From Thalassovita gelatinovora (GTDB lineage: Bacteria > Pseudomonadota > Alphaproteobacteria > Rhodobacterales > Rhodobacteraceae), in the NCBI RefSeq assembly GCF_001458355.1, contig NZ_CYSA01000003.1, forward strand, positions 62,001 through 126,000: a DNA stretch of 64,000 nucleotides. The letters are read 5' to 3'. The position numbers were made by a program, and so were the translations under genes. The first letter of the stretch is position 1; every line of letters starts with the position of its first letter. Below, in pieces: positions 14,925 through 24,376 of this stretch. Below the pieces are notes generated by a model, which was not told the origin of the DNA, did not search any database, and worked only from the letters and a program-made list of their open reading frames with translations.

Positions 14925-16238
14925 TCAGCGATCCACAGGCAGGCCCGAGGGCACTGTTTCGGGGATACCCAGACGGCCTTTGGTGGATTCCGCGTCGGTC
15001 AACGCATTCAGGAACGCCAGAATATCGTCGACTTCACCATCGCTCAACTCCGTCGGTTCCAGTTCGATCGCGGCGGCGATGAAGGCGACTTCCAGACCTT
15101 CATCGAAGGCTTGCCAGTCATTGATGACATCAACATCGTGCAAGATGGCCTGCCTGCGGTCATATTGGACCAAGGACTTCACCGGATCTAGGTGATGGCG
15201 CACCATGCCTTCGAGTGTTGGAAAGGCCCCGGAATGACCATAGGGCGCGGTCAGCGCCACATTGCGCAGCGATGGGGTGCGGAAGCGATAGCTGTCACGC
15301 GGATCCCCGGTCACCATTTCGCGGCCCAGATCGACATAGGGACGGTCATCCAGTTCGTCATCCCCTTTGCCTGGGCCGAACTGCGGCACGCCGATGGCGT
15401 GAAAATCCTGGTCGCTTTGAAAGGTGCCTGAATGACAATCTGCACACCCGGCTTTGCCGTAAAACAGGTCCATTCCGCGCTTTTCTTTGTCGTTCAGTGC
15501 CGTTTCATCGCCAGCCAGATAAGCATCGAACGGGCTTTCGCAGGCTTGGAATTCGAAATTGATGAATTCAGCCATGGCAATGGCGATATCGGTGATATGG
15601 ACAGGTGTGTCAGAACCAATCAAAGTATCGAACTGGGTCCGGTATTCCGGAATGGCGTCAATCCGCGCGGCCAGAATTTTCCATCCTTTTCTTTCATTTC
15701 CCCTCTCCAGCGCATCTGCGACCGGGTTTTCACCGTCCTGCCCAAGCATTTCTTCAGCAGAGAGCAGCGGCATCAAAGCCTGCACAGCCAAGGATGATGG
15801 CATCAACCGGTCAAGCGGACGGTCCCTTGGGGTCATGAAACCAAATGTGGCGTCGTCTTCGACTTCAACCCGGCCATCATGAAATTGGGCAGTGTATTCC
15901 ACCGCGCCGACATTCCAAAGCGCAGGCGCATTTCGCGGCACGCGGTTTTCCACATTGGCACCGTTGAGCAGCTTTCGATCTGGCCCCAATCCAGTCCCGC
16001 CTTCGCCGATCGACAAGGATACGCCGTCAGCACTGCCGAACTTGGGGTGGTGACAGGTGGCGCAGCTGATATTTTCGTTGCCCGAAAGAACCGGATCGTA
16101 AAAAAGTTGCTGACCCAGTTTGACGCGCGCCATGTCGGGTTCTGGAAAGGTGTCATGGTCGACCGGAGCGGGCAGGTTAGCGGCTTGTAGCAACCCGGCC
16201 TGAAGCGTCAATGCGCCAACCGCAATCCAATTTTTCAT
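14925..16238 (-). CDS. Di-haem cytochrome c peroxidase / MauG-family protein
   Basis: A 437-aa exported protein with a signal peptide (about residues 1-20) and two CXXCH haem sites, CATCH at 59-63 and CADCH at 265-269, in the layout of bacterial di-haem peroxidases and MauG-type enzymes. These act in the periplasm, either reducing hydrogen peroxide or oxidising a partner protein. It is longer than classical CcpA peroxidases. No substrate protein is adjacent. The ATG at 16238 is preferred for its GGGAA site; an ATG at 16253 also has an acceptable site because the sequence GGGAATTTTTA occurs twice there. It is separate from trmFO by 40 bp. Confidence 0.88.
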   Translation of the reverse strand: MKNWIAVGALTLQAGLLQAANLPAPVDHDTFPEPDMARVKLGQQLFYDPVLSGNENISCATCHHPKFGSADGVSLSIGEGGTGLGPDRKLLNGANVENRVPRNAPALWNVGAVEYTAQFHDGRVEVEDDATFGFMTPRDRPLDRLMPSSLAVQALMPLLSAEEMLGQDGENPVADALERGNERKGWKILAARIDAIPEYRTQFDTLIGSDTPVHITDIAIAMAEFINFEFQACESPFDAYLAGDETALNDKEKRGMDLFYGKAGCADCHSGTFQSDQDFHAIGVPQFGPGKGDDELDDRPYVDLGREMVTGDPRDSYRFRTPSLRNVALTAPYGHSGAFPTLEGMVRHHLDPVKSLVQYDRRQAILHDVDVINDWQAFDEGLEVAFIAAAIELEPTELSDGEVDDILAFLNALTDAESTKGRLGIPETVPSGLPVDR

Positions 16239-16413
16239 GGTAAAAATTCCCATCCAATAAAAATTCCCTGTCGGGACGCTTGCCAGAATAGCAGATCGGG
16301 CCCTGTGTCGAAAGGTTTCTGCAACAGAATGAAATCGATATCATCCTGTCAGCAAGATCCTTTCAACAGATTAATGGAGTTGAGCCGAAAGGTTGCGCAG
16401 CCCTTTGCTGGTT

Positions 16414-17199
16414 TTACTGGTTCCAATCAGGGGGACGTTTTTCCAGAAAAGCCGAAATGCCCTCGGCCGTGTCGCGGTAAAGCATGTTTTGCGCCATTAC
16501 ATCGCCCGCGTAATCATAGGCTTCGGAAACCGGCATCTGGATCTGATTGTAAAAGGCTTCTTTGCCGATCTTGACCGCGGCCCCCAGTTTCGACGCCACC
16601 AGTTCCGCCAATTCCAGCGCCGCCGCATCGAGTTGATCATGCGGTACAACCTTGTTCACCAAACCAAGCGTTTCCGCTTTGTCGGCGGGAATAAATTGGC
16701 CGGTGGTCAACATCTCGAAGGCCTGTTTACGCGGAATGTTGCGCGACAAGGCCACCATCGGTGTCGAACAAAAAAGTCCGATATTCACACCATTGACGCC
16801 AAAGCGGGTGCCTTCGGCAGCGATGGCCATATCGCAGGCCGCGACAAGCTGGCAACCTGCGGCGGTGGCAATCCCATGCGCCTGAGCAATAACGGGTTGT
16901 GGCAGCTTCTGGATCGACATCATCATCCGCGCGCAACGTTCGAACAAGTCCTTGAAATAAGCCTTGCCGCCGTCTTCGGCCTGACGGCCTGCGGTCATTT
17001 CTTTCAGGTCGTGTCCGGCGCAGAACACCTTGCCAGCCCCGGACAGAGTGATGGCGCGAATCGTCGTGTCATCGGCGAGCCGGTCAAATTCATCCTGCAG
17101 CGCCGCTAGCATGGCATCGCTCAGCGGATTGAGCTTGTCGGGATTGTTCAGTGTCAGTCGCGCAACCGCGCCGGTGTCGTGACGTTCCAATAATGCCAT
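16414..17199 (-). CDS. Enoyl-CoA hydratase/isomerase family protein
   Basis: A 261-aa crotonase-fold protein with LSGAGKVFCAGHDLKEM (oxyanion-hole segment) and IAQAHGIATAAGCQLVAACD. These fit the enoyl-CoA hydratases of the ECHDC3-like kind, used in fatty-acid or related acyl-CoA breakdown. The substrate cannot be told from the sequence. The ATG at 17199 follows GAGGAGG. It is divergent, over 57 bp, from a PaaI-type thioesterase, suggesting shared control of acyl-CoA metabolism. Confidence 0.87.
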   Translation of the reverse strand: MALLERHDTGAVARLTLNNPDKLNPLSDAMLAALQDEFDRLADDTTIRAITLSGAGKVFCAGHDLKEMTAGRQAEDGGKAYFKDLFERCARMMMSIQKLPQPVIAQAHGIATAAGCQLVAACDMAIAAEGTRFGVNGVNIGLFCSTPMVALSRNIPRKQAFEMLTTGQFIPADKAETLGLVNKVVPHDQLDAAALELAELVASKLGAAVKIGKEAFYNQIQMPVSEAYDYAGDVMAQNMLYRDTAEGISAFLEKRPPDWNQ

Positions 17200-17256
17200 C
17201 TTGTCCTCCTCGATTTCTCGGGCAAGTCTACGCACAGAGTTTGAGGGAGGGAAGAG

Positions 17257-17676
17257 ATGGCCGCAAAAATGACCGGACCGGAATTGATGGATTTTCTGGA
17301 AACCGTGTTTCCGCAGGTGAAAGACGATTTCGAAATCGAAGAAGTCACCGACATGCGGGTGAGGGTGCGGATGAAAATTGCCGAGCGGCATCTGCGCCCG
17401 GGCGGTACGGTTTCCGGCCCATCGATGTTCGCATTGGCCGATTGTGCGGTTTATATGGCGGTGCTGGCGATGATCGGTCCCGAAGCTTTGGCCGTCACCA
17501 CTAACTGTTCGATGGATTTCATGCGCAAACCTGCCGCACGGACCGATCTGATTGCAGAGTGCCGGTTGTTGAAACTGGGCCGCGTGTTGGCCGTCGGCGA
17601 CGTTCTGATTTATTCCGAAGGGGGAGAGGCACCAGTGGCACGCGCAAGCATGACATATTCGGTCCCGCCGCGTTGA
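17257..17676 (+). CDS. PaaI-type hotdog thioesterase
   Basis: A 139-aa hotdog-fold protein with the family signature HLRPGGTVSGPSMFALADCAVY and a mid-domain TTNCSMDFMRK. Such enzymes hydrolyse acyl- or phenylacetyl-type CoA thioesters in the cytosol. The ATG at 17257 follows GGGAGGGAAG. It is divergent from the enoyl-CoA hydratase gene. The substrate is not deducible. Confidence 0.85.
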   Translation: MAAKMTGPELMDFLETVFPQVKDDFEIEEVTDMRVRVRMKIAERHLRPGGTVSGPSMFALADCAVYMAVLAMIGPEALAVTTNCSMDFMRKPAARTDLIAECRLLKLGRVLAVGDVLIYSEGGEAPVARASMTYSVPPR

Positions 17677-17737
17677 TCTTTGCGCGACTGGTGAGGCGTG
17701 CTAGGACCAAAACACAGGCTTGGTAAGGATATTTTAC

Positions 17738-18859
17738 GTGGCAGCCACCGACATCGCGGACGATCTGGATCGCAATGCCGCGTTTCAAGCTTATCGCGCC
17801 ACCACCCGTTTCGGCAGCCTCGACGGGCTGCGCGGCTTATGCATCGGGGCGGTTTTGTGGCACCATTCGCCACTGACCCCGATCTATCTGGATCATCTGC
17901 AACTGGCAGGGCGGGGCTTTGCCGGGGTGGATTTCTTTTTCGTCCTCAGTGGATTTTTGATCACAACGCTGTTGCTGCGGGAAGAGGTGGCAAAGGGGGG
18001 CTTTTCCCTGCGCGGCTTTTATCGGCGGCGTTTGCTGCGGATTGTGCCTGTCTATTTTCTGGTTGTGACACTGGTGGCTGCCTATTTCATTGGCTGGAAA
18101 GGGCAGGGGCAGTGGTTGGACATGCTGCCGTATTATTATCTGTTCCTGTCGAATTTTCTGGTCGGAGACATCCCGCTTCTTGATCCTACTTGGTCGCTTG
18201 CGGTCGAGGAGCAGTATTACCTAATCTGGCCCTTGACGCTTTTGGTTCTGCCACGGCGCTGGATCGTCCCTGTTCTGACCGTCGGCATCACGCTGAATGT
18301 CGTGGGTGGAGCCGGGTTGTTGCAACGGGTCGGGATCGCAGCCTTCGATATAGGCCCCCTGCATATTGCCCTGCCGACGGCGACTTACGCACCGATCCTG
18401 ATCGGGTCACTGTTGGCGTTGACGCTGCACGCATCGCGCGGATTTACGATGCTGCACAGGCTATGCGGCGGGCGTTTCGCCGCGCTGTTATGGATGCTGG
18501 TGGTGCTGTTTGCGCTACAGTTTTTGCCCTTCGATCTGAACGGTTGGCCCAATCTGGTGCTGCATCTAACGATGGCATTGGCGTTGGCGTCACTGGTGGT
18601 GCGTGAAGATAACGGATTGCATTCGGTCCTGAACTGGTTTCCGCTGCGGCGGGTGGGGCAGGTCAGCTATGGCATCTACCTCTACCACCTCATCGCGTTG
18701 CATTTCGCCACCGTCGGTTTGACGGCGTTCGGAGTAGCGAATGGCTGGATTGTGTTGGTGTTTTACGTTGCTCTGTCGAGTTTGATCGCCGAATTGAGCT
18801 TCCGTTTCTTTGAAGCGCAATTTCTGGCACTGCAACGGCCACAAAAAAAGCCGGGGTAA
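17738..18859 (+). CDS. Acyltransferase family 3 membrane protein
   Basis: A 373-aa integral membrane protein of the acyltransferase-3 (OafB/NodX-like) family. It begins with the hallmark SLDGLRGLCIGAVLWHHS, where the His is the proposed catalytic residue, and carries FAGVDFFFVLSGFLIT and DPTWSLAVEEQYYLIWP. About ten hydrophobic helices follow. Members add acetyl or other acyl groups to polysaccharides, lipids or antibiotics; the acceptor here is unknown. The GTG at 17738 has TAAGGA eight bases upstream; an in-frame TTG at 17720 is less likely. Confidence 0.88.
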   Translation: MAATDIADDLDRNAAFQAYRATTRFGSLDGLRGLCIGAVLWHHSPLTPIYLDHLQLAGRGFAGVDFFFVLSGFLITTLLLREEVAKGGFSLRGFYRRRLLRIVPVYFLVVTLVAAYFIGWKGQGQWLDMLPYYYLFLSNFLVGDIPLLDPTWSLAVEEQYYLIWPLTLLVLPRRWIVPVLTVGITLNVVGGAGLLQRVGIAAFDIGPLHIALPTATYAPILIGSLLALTLHASRGFTMLHRLCGGRFAALLWMLVVLFALQFLPFDLNGWPNLVLHLTMALALASLVVREDNGLHSVLNWFPLRRVGQVSYGIYLYHLIALHFATVGLTAFGVANGWIVLVFYVALSSLIAELSFRFFEAQFLALQRPQKKPG

Positions 18860-18870
18860 AAACCCCGGCT
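18841..18870. terminator. Bidirectional terminator between acyltransferase and DUF1127 genes
   Basis: GCCGGGG (18850-18856) and CCCCGGC (18863-18869) form a 7-bp stem that includes the acyltransferase stop codon. On the minus strand it is followed by seven T, so it works best for the DUF1127 gene, while also closing the plus-strand gene. Confidence 0.75.
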
Positions 18871-18899
18871 TCCAGTACGTCCCGGCACGGACGGGGATG

Positions 18900-19133
18900 T
18901 CAAGCGCGCCAGAACGGGCGACGGGCCTCCGTATAAGCCGCGTCACGTGTCAAACCGATGTCGCAAAGCAGGCTGTCAGGCAGCTGTGCCAGTGCTTTGC
19001 GGGTGCTATTTCGCATGTGCCATTTGGTGACCGTCACAGCAAACGCCAGCGCAAAACGAGCCACGACCGGCGCGTTCAGGTTCAGATCATAGTTGATGAT
19101 CTGTGCGGCGAAGACAGGCTGTTGTTGTGACAT
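18900..19133 (-). CDS. DUF1127 (YjiS-like) small protein
   Basis: A 77-aa protein whose C-terminal half carries the DUF1127 pattern: TRKALAQLPDSLLCDIGLTRDAAYTEARRPFWRA, with the LAQLPDxLLxDIGLTR core. Small arginine-rich DUF1127 proteins have been linked in alphaproteobacteria to RNA metabolism and to phosphate and carbon physiology, but no function can be claimed for this one. It is divergent from a MocR regulator, which probably controls it. A terminator with a T tract follows. Confidence 0.85.
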   Translation of the reverse strand: MSQQQPVFAAQIINYDLNLNAPVVARFALAFAVTVTKWHMRNSTRKALAQLPDSLLCDIGLTRDAAYTEARRPFWRA

Positions 19134-19154
19134 GGAACAAATCCTTCAATTGTA

Positions 19155-19183
19155 TTGACACAATGTAACTGCATTGCTACAAA
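19155..19183 (+). promoter_or_regulatory. Promoter of the MocR gene
   Basis: TTGACA (19155-19160) and TACAAA (19178-19183) are separated by 17 bp, a good sigma-70 match pointing to the MocR gene. The -35 element overlaps one copy of a repeated TGACACAAT, so the regulator may repress itself. Confidence 0.6.
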
Positions 19184-19209
19184 AAAACGGATACAATTTA
19201 TGACACAAT
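19156..19209. repeat. Direct repeat TGACACAAT, likely operator
   Basis: TGACACAAT occurs at 19156-19164 and again at 19201-19209, in the same orientation with starts 45 bp apart, in the region between the DUF1127 and MocR genes. MocR-type regulators bind spaced direct repeats in such divergent regions. One copy overlaps the MocR -35 box. Confidence 0.55.
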
Positions 19210-19229
19210 AGGTCCAGAAAAACATTGTT

Positions 19230-20606
19230 ATGGGTACAAATTGGGCGCCTGACCTCGCTTCAACTGGAAAATCGAAATACAAGGCCTTGGCAGATAATAT
19301 TCGTAACGCGGTCGCCGAAGGGCTGTTGCCTAGCGGTGAAAAACTGCCTCCGGTGCGCGAATTAGCCTATCAGCTGTCGGTGACGCCAGGCACTGTTGCG
19401 CGCGCTTATTCGATCCTCACGGAAGAAGGTGTTTTGCAGGCGGGTGTTGGGCGCGGCACATTTGTTGCTGAAATTCAGGCCCGAACCGATCCTGCACATG
19501 CCTGGCCGCAGATGTTGAACCTGCGCAGCCCGCAATTGCCGGATGTTGGTCAAAGCCAATTGCTGCGCGATGCGTTGCGCGAAACTGCGGATACCGTTGT
19601 TTCCGAAGATCTGCTTTCCTATCCCAGCCGGGCAATGGATTTGCCGCTACGCCGGGCACTGCGCCGTTGGATGGCCGACCTTCCCATCGGGACCTTCACA
19701 GCAGAAGACATGGTGTTGACCCACGGTGCGCAAAGCGCAATTTCACTTGTGATGCAGACCGTGTTGCGTGGGCGTGATCCGGTGGTGGCCGTGGAAAACC
19801 TGACATATCCCGGGTTTCGTCGTGCCGCTGAATTGTGCCGGGCCCGAGTGGTAGGGATCGATTGCGATGACGAAGGGCCGCGAGTTGATCATTTGGAACA
19901 AATGGTCCGCGATCACGGGGTACAATTGTTTTGCACCTCGTCCGAAGTCAGTAATCCCACAGTGCGCTTTACCACTGATCGTCGTCGCCGCGAAATTGCG
20001 GCTATGGCGCAGCGTCTTGGGCTGCATGTTTTGGATGACGATTGTTATGCTCTTGGAACACATCGCGCCGAAAGTTACCATTCGTTGGTGCCTGAGTTCG
20101 GCTGGTACGTGTCTTCTTTGTCGAAAACACTGACGCCGGCTTTGCGCATCGGGTATGTGGTTGCGCCGCGCGATCGGGTGAAGGATTTGGTGCGCACCAC
20201 GGCGTTCAGCCATTTTGGAATGTCGCGTCCGCTGACCGAGTTGGCCCTGAACTTCATGTCCGATCCGCGTTTGTTAAGCGTTGCTGCGCGGGGACGGGCA
20301 CGGATCAATGAACTGGTTCGGATGACCGTTAATCATCTGGGGCGTTATGACGTGACCTGGAACGAAGATGTTCCTTTCCTTTGGTTGCAATTGCCGAAGG
20401 GGTGGCGGGGCCCCATTTTCGTGCGTGCCGCCGAGGAACAGAATGTCATCCTGAAGGGCGCCGAGGAATTTACCCTGCGCGATGCCCGAACACCCCATGC
20501 CGTGCGTATCGCAGTTAACGGGTTGGTCGATCCGGCTTGTTACGAGGCTGGAATCGTCCGTCTGCGCAATCTTTTGGACAATCCGAGAGAAGAAATCACA
20601 GTTTGA
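19230..20606 (+). CDS. MocR-family GntR/aminotransferase regulator
   Basis: A 458-aa transcription factor made of an N-terminal GntR winged helix (about 15-82; LPPVRELAYQLSVTPGTVARAY) and a fold-type I aminotransferase-like effector domain (about 100-450). The PLP lysine is visible as Lys299 in SSLSKTLTP. MocR proteins sense PLP or an amino compound. Here the partner is the divergent DUF1127 gene, an arrangement common in Rhodobacterales. There is no clear Shine-Dalgarno before the ATG at 19230, so translation may be weak or the start may lie slightly further on. Confidence 0.88.
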   Translation: MGTNWAPDLASTGKSKYKALADNIRNAVAEGLLPSGEKLPPVRELAYQLSVTPGTVARAYSILTEEGVLQAGVGRGTFVAEIQARTDPAHAWPQMLNLRSPQLPDVGQSQLLRDALRETADTVVSEDLLSYPSRAMDLPLRRALRRWMADLPIGTFTAEDMVLTHGAQSAISLVMQTVLRGRDPVVAVENLTYPGFRRAAELCRARVVGIDCDDEGPRVDHLEQMVRDHGVQLFCTSSEVSNPTVRFTTDRRRREIAAMAQRLGLHVLDDDCYALGTHRAESYHSLVPEFGWYVSSLSKTLTPALRIGYVVAPRDRVKDLVRTTAFSHFGMSRPLTELALNFMSDPRLLSVAARGRARINELVRMTVNHLGRYDVTWNEDVPFLWLQLPKGWRGPIFVRAAEEQNVILKGAEEFTLRDARTPHAVRIAVNGLVDPACYEAGIVRLRNLLDNPREEITV

Positions 20607-20692
20607 GCCGCCAGATGCTGAAATGAGTGGGGTAAAATAATACCTATTTTATAAGTTATTGAAATTGTGCAATATATTGAGCATTGTTGCGC

Positions 20693-20720
20693 TTGACGTG
20701 AAATTTGCGCCCTGTATAAC
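20693..20720 (+). promoter_or_regulatory. Promoter of rplM-rpsI
   Basis: TTGACG (20693-20698) and TATAAC (20715-20720) with a 16-bp spacer, about 70 bp before rplM. This fits strong expression of a ribosomal-protein operon. Confidence 0.65.
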
Positions 20721-20787
20721 CCGGCAATCGAATTCGGAACGCGGGACTGACGCCTGCTTCCATAACTGAACCAAGGGTAATCCCGCG

Positions 20788-21249
20788 ATGAAAACTTTCT
20801 CTGCTACTCCGGCAGACATCGAGAAGAAGTGGATCGTGATCGACGCCGAAGGTGTCGTTCTGGGTCGTCTCGCCTCGATCGTTGCCATGCGCCTGCGCGG
20901 CAAACATAAAGCGACTTTCACCCCCCATATGGATATGGGCGACAATGTGATCGTCATTAATGCTGACAAGATTCAGCTGACCGGCAAAAAACGCTCGGAC
21001 AAAAACTATTACTGGCACACCGGCCATCCGGGCGGCATCAAAAGCCGTACCGCAGGTCAAATTCTGGAAGGTGCCTATCCTGAACGTGTCGTGACCGCCG
21101 CGGTCAAGCGCATGTTGCCGGGCAACCGTCTGAGCCGTCAGCAAATGACCAATCTGCGCGTCTATGCCGGTGGTGAGCACCCGCATGAAGCCCAGAACCC
21201 TGAAGTTCTGGACGTTAAATCCATGAACTCGAAAAACACCCGGAGCTAA
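20788..21249 (+). CDS. rplM: Ribosomal protein L13
   Basis: L13, 153 aa, an early-assembly protein of the large subunit. It shows [16 protein letters not shown] near the start and the conserved [20 protein letters not shown] toward the end. It is first in the conserved pair rplM-rpsI, with three bases between the genes. An AAGGG site precedes the ATG. Confidence 0.98.
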   Translation: MKTFSATPADIEKKWIVIDAEGVVLGRLASIVAMRLRGKHKATFTPHMDMGDNVIVINADKIQLTGKKRSDKNYYWHTGHPGGIKSRTAGQILEGAYPERVVTAAVKRMLPGNRLSRQQMTNLRVYAGGEHPHEAQNPEVLDVKSMNSKNTRS

Positions 21250-21252
21250 TCG

Positions 21253-21741
21253 ATGACCGATCAAATCAATTCGCTCGAAGAGCTGGGTGCAGTGGCCGGC
21301 GAAGTCGCCGCTGTAGTCGAAGAAACCATCATTCGCGAACCCGTTCGTGATGATCTGGGCCGTTCCTATGCCACCGGCAAACGGAAAGACGCGGTCGCCC
21401 GCGTCTGGATCAAGCCGGGTTCCGGCAAGGTCACCGTCAACGGTAAGGACCAAGACACCTATTTCGCCCGTCCGGTGCTGCAGCTGATCCTGCGTCAGCC
21501 GTTTCAGGTTGCCGGTGTCGAAGGGGAATTCGACGTGGTTGCCACTGTCAAAGGCGGCGGTCTGACCGGTCAGGCCGGTGCGGTGAAGCACGGCATTTCC
21601 AAGGCTCTGCAACTTTACAATCCCAGCCTGCGTGGCGCTCTGAAAGCCGCCGGCTTCCTGACCCGCGATAGCCGCGTTGTGGAACGTAAGAAATACGGTA
21701 AGCGCAAAGCCCGTCGTTCGTTCCAGTTCTCGAAGCGTTAA
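21253..21741 (+). CDS. rpsI: Ribosomal protein S9
   Basis: S9, 162 aa, with an N-terminal extension of about 35 acidic residues typical of alphaproteobacteria. The conserved body has [14 protein letters not shown] and the C-terminal tail ends [11 protein letters not shown], which reaches the P-site tRNA. It is the second gene of the rplM operon and is followed by an intrinsic terminator. Confidence 0.98.
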   Translation: MTDQINSLEELGAVAGEVAAVVEETIIREPVRDDLGRSYATGKRKDAVARVWIKPGSGKVTVNGKDQDTYFARPVLQLILRQPFQVAGVEGEFDVVATVKGGGLTGQAGAVKHGISKALQLYNPSLRGALKAAGFLTRDSRVVERKKYGKRKARRSFQFSKR

Positions 21742-21767
21742 TCTGCTTTCTACGGAACAGAAATTTC

Positions 21768-21796
21768 AGAAAGGTCGCCTTTTGGGCGGCCTTTTT
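21768..21796 (+). terminator. Terminator of rplM-rpsI
   Basis: AAAGGTCGCC (21770-21779) pairs with GGCGGCCTTT (21785-21794) with one G-T pair and a five-base loop, ending in a T tract. Confidence 0.85.
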
Positions 21797-21818
21797 GCTT
21801 TCTGAGCATTCGCCTGAC

Positions 21819-21848
21819 CAAAAAAAAGGCGGGCCACAAGGACCCGCC
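21819..21848 (-). terminator. Terminator of the envelope-protein gene
   Basis: GGCGGG (21828-21833) and CCCGCC (21843-21848) form the stem. Read on the minus strand it is followed by eight T-rich bases. It terminates the gene ending at 21875. Confidence 0.8.
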
Positions 21849-21874
21849 AGCGCTTGATTGAAACCTTGGGGGGA

Positions 21875-22519
21875 TCAGCCGCCCATGAGGTTGAAATCGT
21901 AGGACACGGTCAGCGACAGCGTGCCGGCGCTGTCATCGGCGTCTTCGTAAAGCAGTTCGATTGCTGCGCTATCAGTCAGCGCATAGGAGACGCCGATTTC
22001 ACCGAAGATGTTGCCATCCGCTTCGCTGTGACCGATTTCACCGGCCAGCGTGAATTTGTCATTCAGCGCGTGTTCCAGACCCAGGGTGGTTTCGATCGTT
22101 GAAGCATCCGGATCCCAAGCGAATCCGAGCGCGCCGCTGGTGCTGTCGGTCAGCGCCGCCGAAAGTTCGAAGGCGATGTCATAGCTCTGATAGCCACCAT
22201 TGTTCAGATAATAGCCGGTTGTGGTGATGTCATAGCCGAGCGTGTCATTGATATCGGCACCATAGCCGAGCGAAAGTTCGATTTCTGCATCATCGGCTGG
22301 ATCTTTATACAGCGACCCAATCCAGATGCCGCCGTGGAAACCGTTCAGTTCGCCTTCGATATAGCCCTCGACGGTGTTTTCTGCGTGCTCCAGCCCGTCT
22401 GAAGTGTCGAAAGCAGCTGTTGCCGCAACGCCGGCGCTCAGCACCAAGCCGTCAGCCTGTGCCATGATGGGCAGAAGAGAATACGCCGATACTGCGACAA
22501 TGGTCATTTTGATGTTCAT
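21875..22519 (-). CDS. Exported acidic protein, probably an outer-membrane beta-barrel
   Basis: A 214-aa protein with a signal peptide (about residues 1-23, cleaved near AQADG). The rest is rich in alternating hydrophobic and polar stretches and Gly/Asp, as in small beta-barrels (ELSLGYGADIN, LGLEHALNDKFTLAGEIGH, LSLTVSYDF). It resembles the loosely defined TorF/Gcw_chp-type putative porins, though I cannot name a family with confidence. It has its own promoter region and terminator. No functional partner is adjacent. Confidence 0.65.
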   Translation of the reverse strand: MNIKMTIVAVSAYSLLPIMAQADGLVLSAGVAATAAFDTSDGLEHAENTVEGYIEGELNGFHGGIWIGSLYKDPADDAEIELSLGYGADINDTLGYDITTTGYYLNNGGYQSYDIAFELSAALTDSTSGALGFAWDPDASTIETTLGLEHALNDKFTLAGEIGHSEADGNIFGEIGVSYALTDSAAIELLYEDADDSAGTLSLTVSYDFNLMGG

Positions 22520-22699
22520 GTTTGCGTCCCTTATTCGGTCAAAAGTAATTCCCTCGCAGCGCTTTATGCGTTGCGATTGGGGTCGTTTTTGACTGGCTGG
22601 GAAGCTGGCTAATAAACCTGATTAAATTAATTAGTTAAAGCCGGTGCAAAGGTCCAGAGGCGAAGCGTGGAGGTGGTATTTATATCAGTCCGGTGGGCG

Positions 22700-23317
22700 T
22701 CACTGATCCGGGTCGATCAGGCCAAGCCCGCGCAGATAAATCCCGATACCGGATTCCAGCAGGTCTTCGGGGGAAAAAGGCGATTGGCGTCCGGGGGAAT
22801 TGCGGGCAAACAATTCGACAACACCATGGCTCAGCGCCCAGATATGTGCGGAAAACATGCTGGCAGGGGGGCGTTTTTCCGGTGGGATATGTTGTGACAG
22901 ATCCGAAGCGGCCTTTTCCAATACGCCCCAGGCCCGTTGCGCGACCGCGGCCAGTTCGGGGGTCCGATTCACCGATACGCCGCTTTCGAACATCGCGATA
23001 TAATGGCCGGGATATTTACGCGCAAATGCGAGATAGGCTCGTCCGGTCGCTTCGAATGCGGAAAGCGCCGACGGTTGGCCTTTGTCATAGGCATATTGCA
23101 TCACATCGGCGAAAATTTCATACCCCTGCCGCGCGGCTTCTGCGATCAGGTCTTCGCGGCCATCGAAATGCCGATAGACCGCAGCCGGCGTCACGCCCGC
23201 CTGCTTGGCCGCTTCTGACAGGGTAAAGCCGGTCGGACCCTTTACTTCGATCAGTTGCAGCGCGGCTTCGACCAGTGCCTGACGCAGATTGCCATGATGG
23301 TAGCCGCGTTTAGCCAT
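22700..23317 (-). CDS. TetR-family transcriptional regulator
   Basis: A 205-aa regulator with an N-terminal HTH ([27 protein letters not shown], about residues 29-55; quoted as a landmark) and a C-terminal ligand domain of the TetR_C type with [10 protein letters not shown]. The start ATG at 23317 lies inside the end of ppk2 (ATGGCTAA, an 8-bp overlap). The two are therefore probably co-transcribed and translationally coupled. The ligand is unknown. An upstream start at 23362 would lie deeper within ppk2 and is less likely. Confidence 0.85.
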   Translation of the reverse strand: MAKRGYHHGNLRQALVEAALQLIEVKGPTGFTLSEAAKQAGVTPAAVYRHFDGREDLIAEAARQGYEIFADVMQYAYDKGQPSALSAFEATGRAYLAFARKYPGHYIAMFESGVSVNRTPELAAVAQRAWGVLEKAASDLSQHIPPEKRPPASMFSAHIWALSHGVVELFARNSPGRQSPFSPEDLLESGIGIYLRGLGLIDPDQ

Positions 23318-24179
23318 CCCAGAGTTCCGGACCACCACAAATCGAGGCATCGATTGATCCAATCGCTTTCAAATTCTTGCGGTCATAGTCGATCGCGCTC
23401 AGGACTTGGCGCATCGCCGCCAGCCGGGCGCGTTTCTTGTCATCGGACCGGATCACGGTCCAAGGGGCGTGTACGGTATGGCTCAGTGACAGGGTTTCAC
23501 CGATCGCTTTTGAATACTCGTCCCATCTCTTCAGCCCCTCGACATCGATCCAGCTCAACTTCCACTGTTTCAACAGATCGTTTTCGCGGGCGAGAAAGCG
23601 TTTCAACTGTTCGGCGCGGCCGACATTGAGCCAGAATTTGAACAGCAAAATCCCTTCGTCCACCAACATTTTTTCAAATTCCGGTGCCTGACCGAAGAAG
23701 TGTTCGCGCTGTTCATCAGTGCAAAATCCGAATACCTTTTCCACTACGCCGCGATTGTACCAACTGCGATCGAAGAACACGATTTCACCGCCTGCGGGCA
23801 AGTGATCAACGTAGCGCTGGAAATACCATTGGGTGGCTTCCTTTTCGGTGGGTTTGGACAGCGCCACCACACGCGCACCGCGCGGATTGAGGTTTTCGCG
23901 GAACCGTTTGATCGTTCCGCCCTTGCCGGCCGCATCACGGCCTTCAAAAAGGATCGCAACACGCACGCCGGTGTCGCGGGCCCAGCCCTGCATTTTTGCC
24001 AGCTCGATTTGCAGGGCCCGCAATTCTTTTTCATAGTGTTTTCGACCCATCCGTTCCGAATGCGGGTATTTCGGGTTCAAAATATCGTCTTTATCGCCCC
24101 GCTTGATCGTGTCGCGGATATGTTTGGGGGCGTCATTTTCGAAAAACTTGGTGATCGCGCCGTCAAAGGGCAAATCCAT
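23310..24179 (-). CDS. ppk2: Polyphosphate kinase 2
   Basis: A 289-aa class I (single-domain) PPK2. These enzymes use polyphosphate to phosphorylate nucleoside diphosphates, or run the reverse reaction. Walker A is [11 protein letters not shown] near residue 80 and the Walker B/lid region has [13 protein letters not shown] 24179 has GGAGAG just upstream; an ATG four codons earlier is possible. A TetR regulator gene overlaps its 3' end. No ppk1 is nearby. Confidence 0.92.
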   Translation of the reverse strand: MDLPFDGAITKFFENDAPKHIRDTIKRGDKDDILNPKYPHSERMGRKHYEKELRALQIELAKMQGWARDTGVRVAILFEGRDAAGKGGTIKRFRENLNPRGARVVALSKPTEKEATQWYFQRYVDHLPAGGEIVFFDRSWYNRGVVEKVFGFCTDEQREHFFGQAPEFEKMLVDEGILLFKFWLNVGRAEQLKRFLARENDLLKQWKLSWIDVEGLKRWDEYSKAIGETLSLSHTVHAPWTVIRSDDKKRARLAAMRQVLSAIDYDRKNLKAIGSIDASICGGPELWDG

Positions 24180-24376
24180 CTGTCTCTCCATTATTCTTTG
24201 TTTTCAATATGGGGGGATATGGTGGTCAGCGCAATCCAGCACTTTGTGCGGCCGGTGAATGGCTGCGGTCACATCGTCCCAGACGGTATGGTGTGGGTAT
24301 TGCCGATACCTGAACAGCGGTATCGGCATCGCGACGAACAATTTCTGTCGGGTCCGCGATCTTGTCGCAATACGGG

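Noticed and set aside
22620-22640. Cluster of TTAA motifs as a CtrA site
   Set aside because: Spacings between the TTAA copies are 1, 4 and 9 bases; none is seven.
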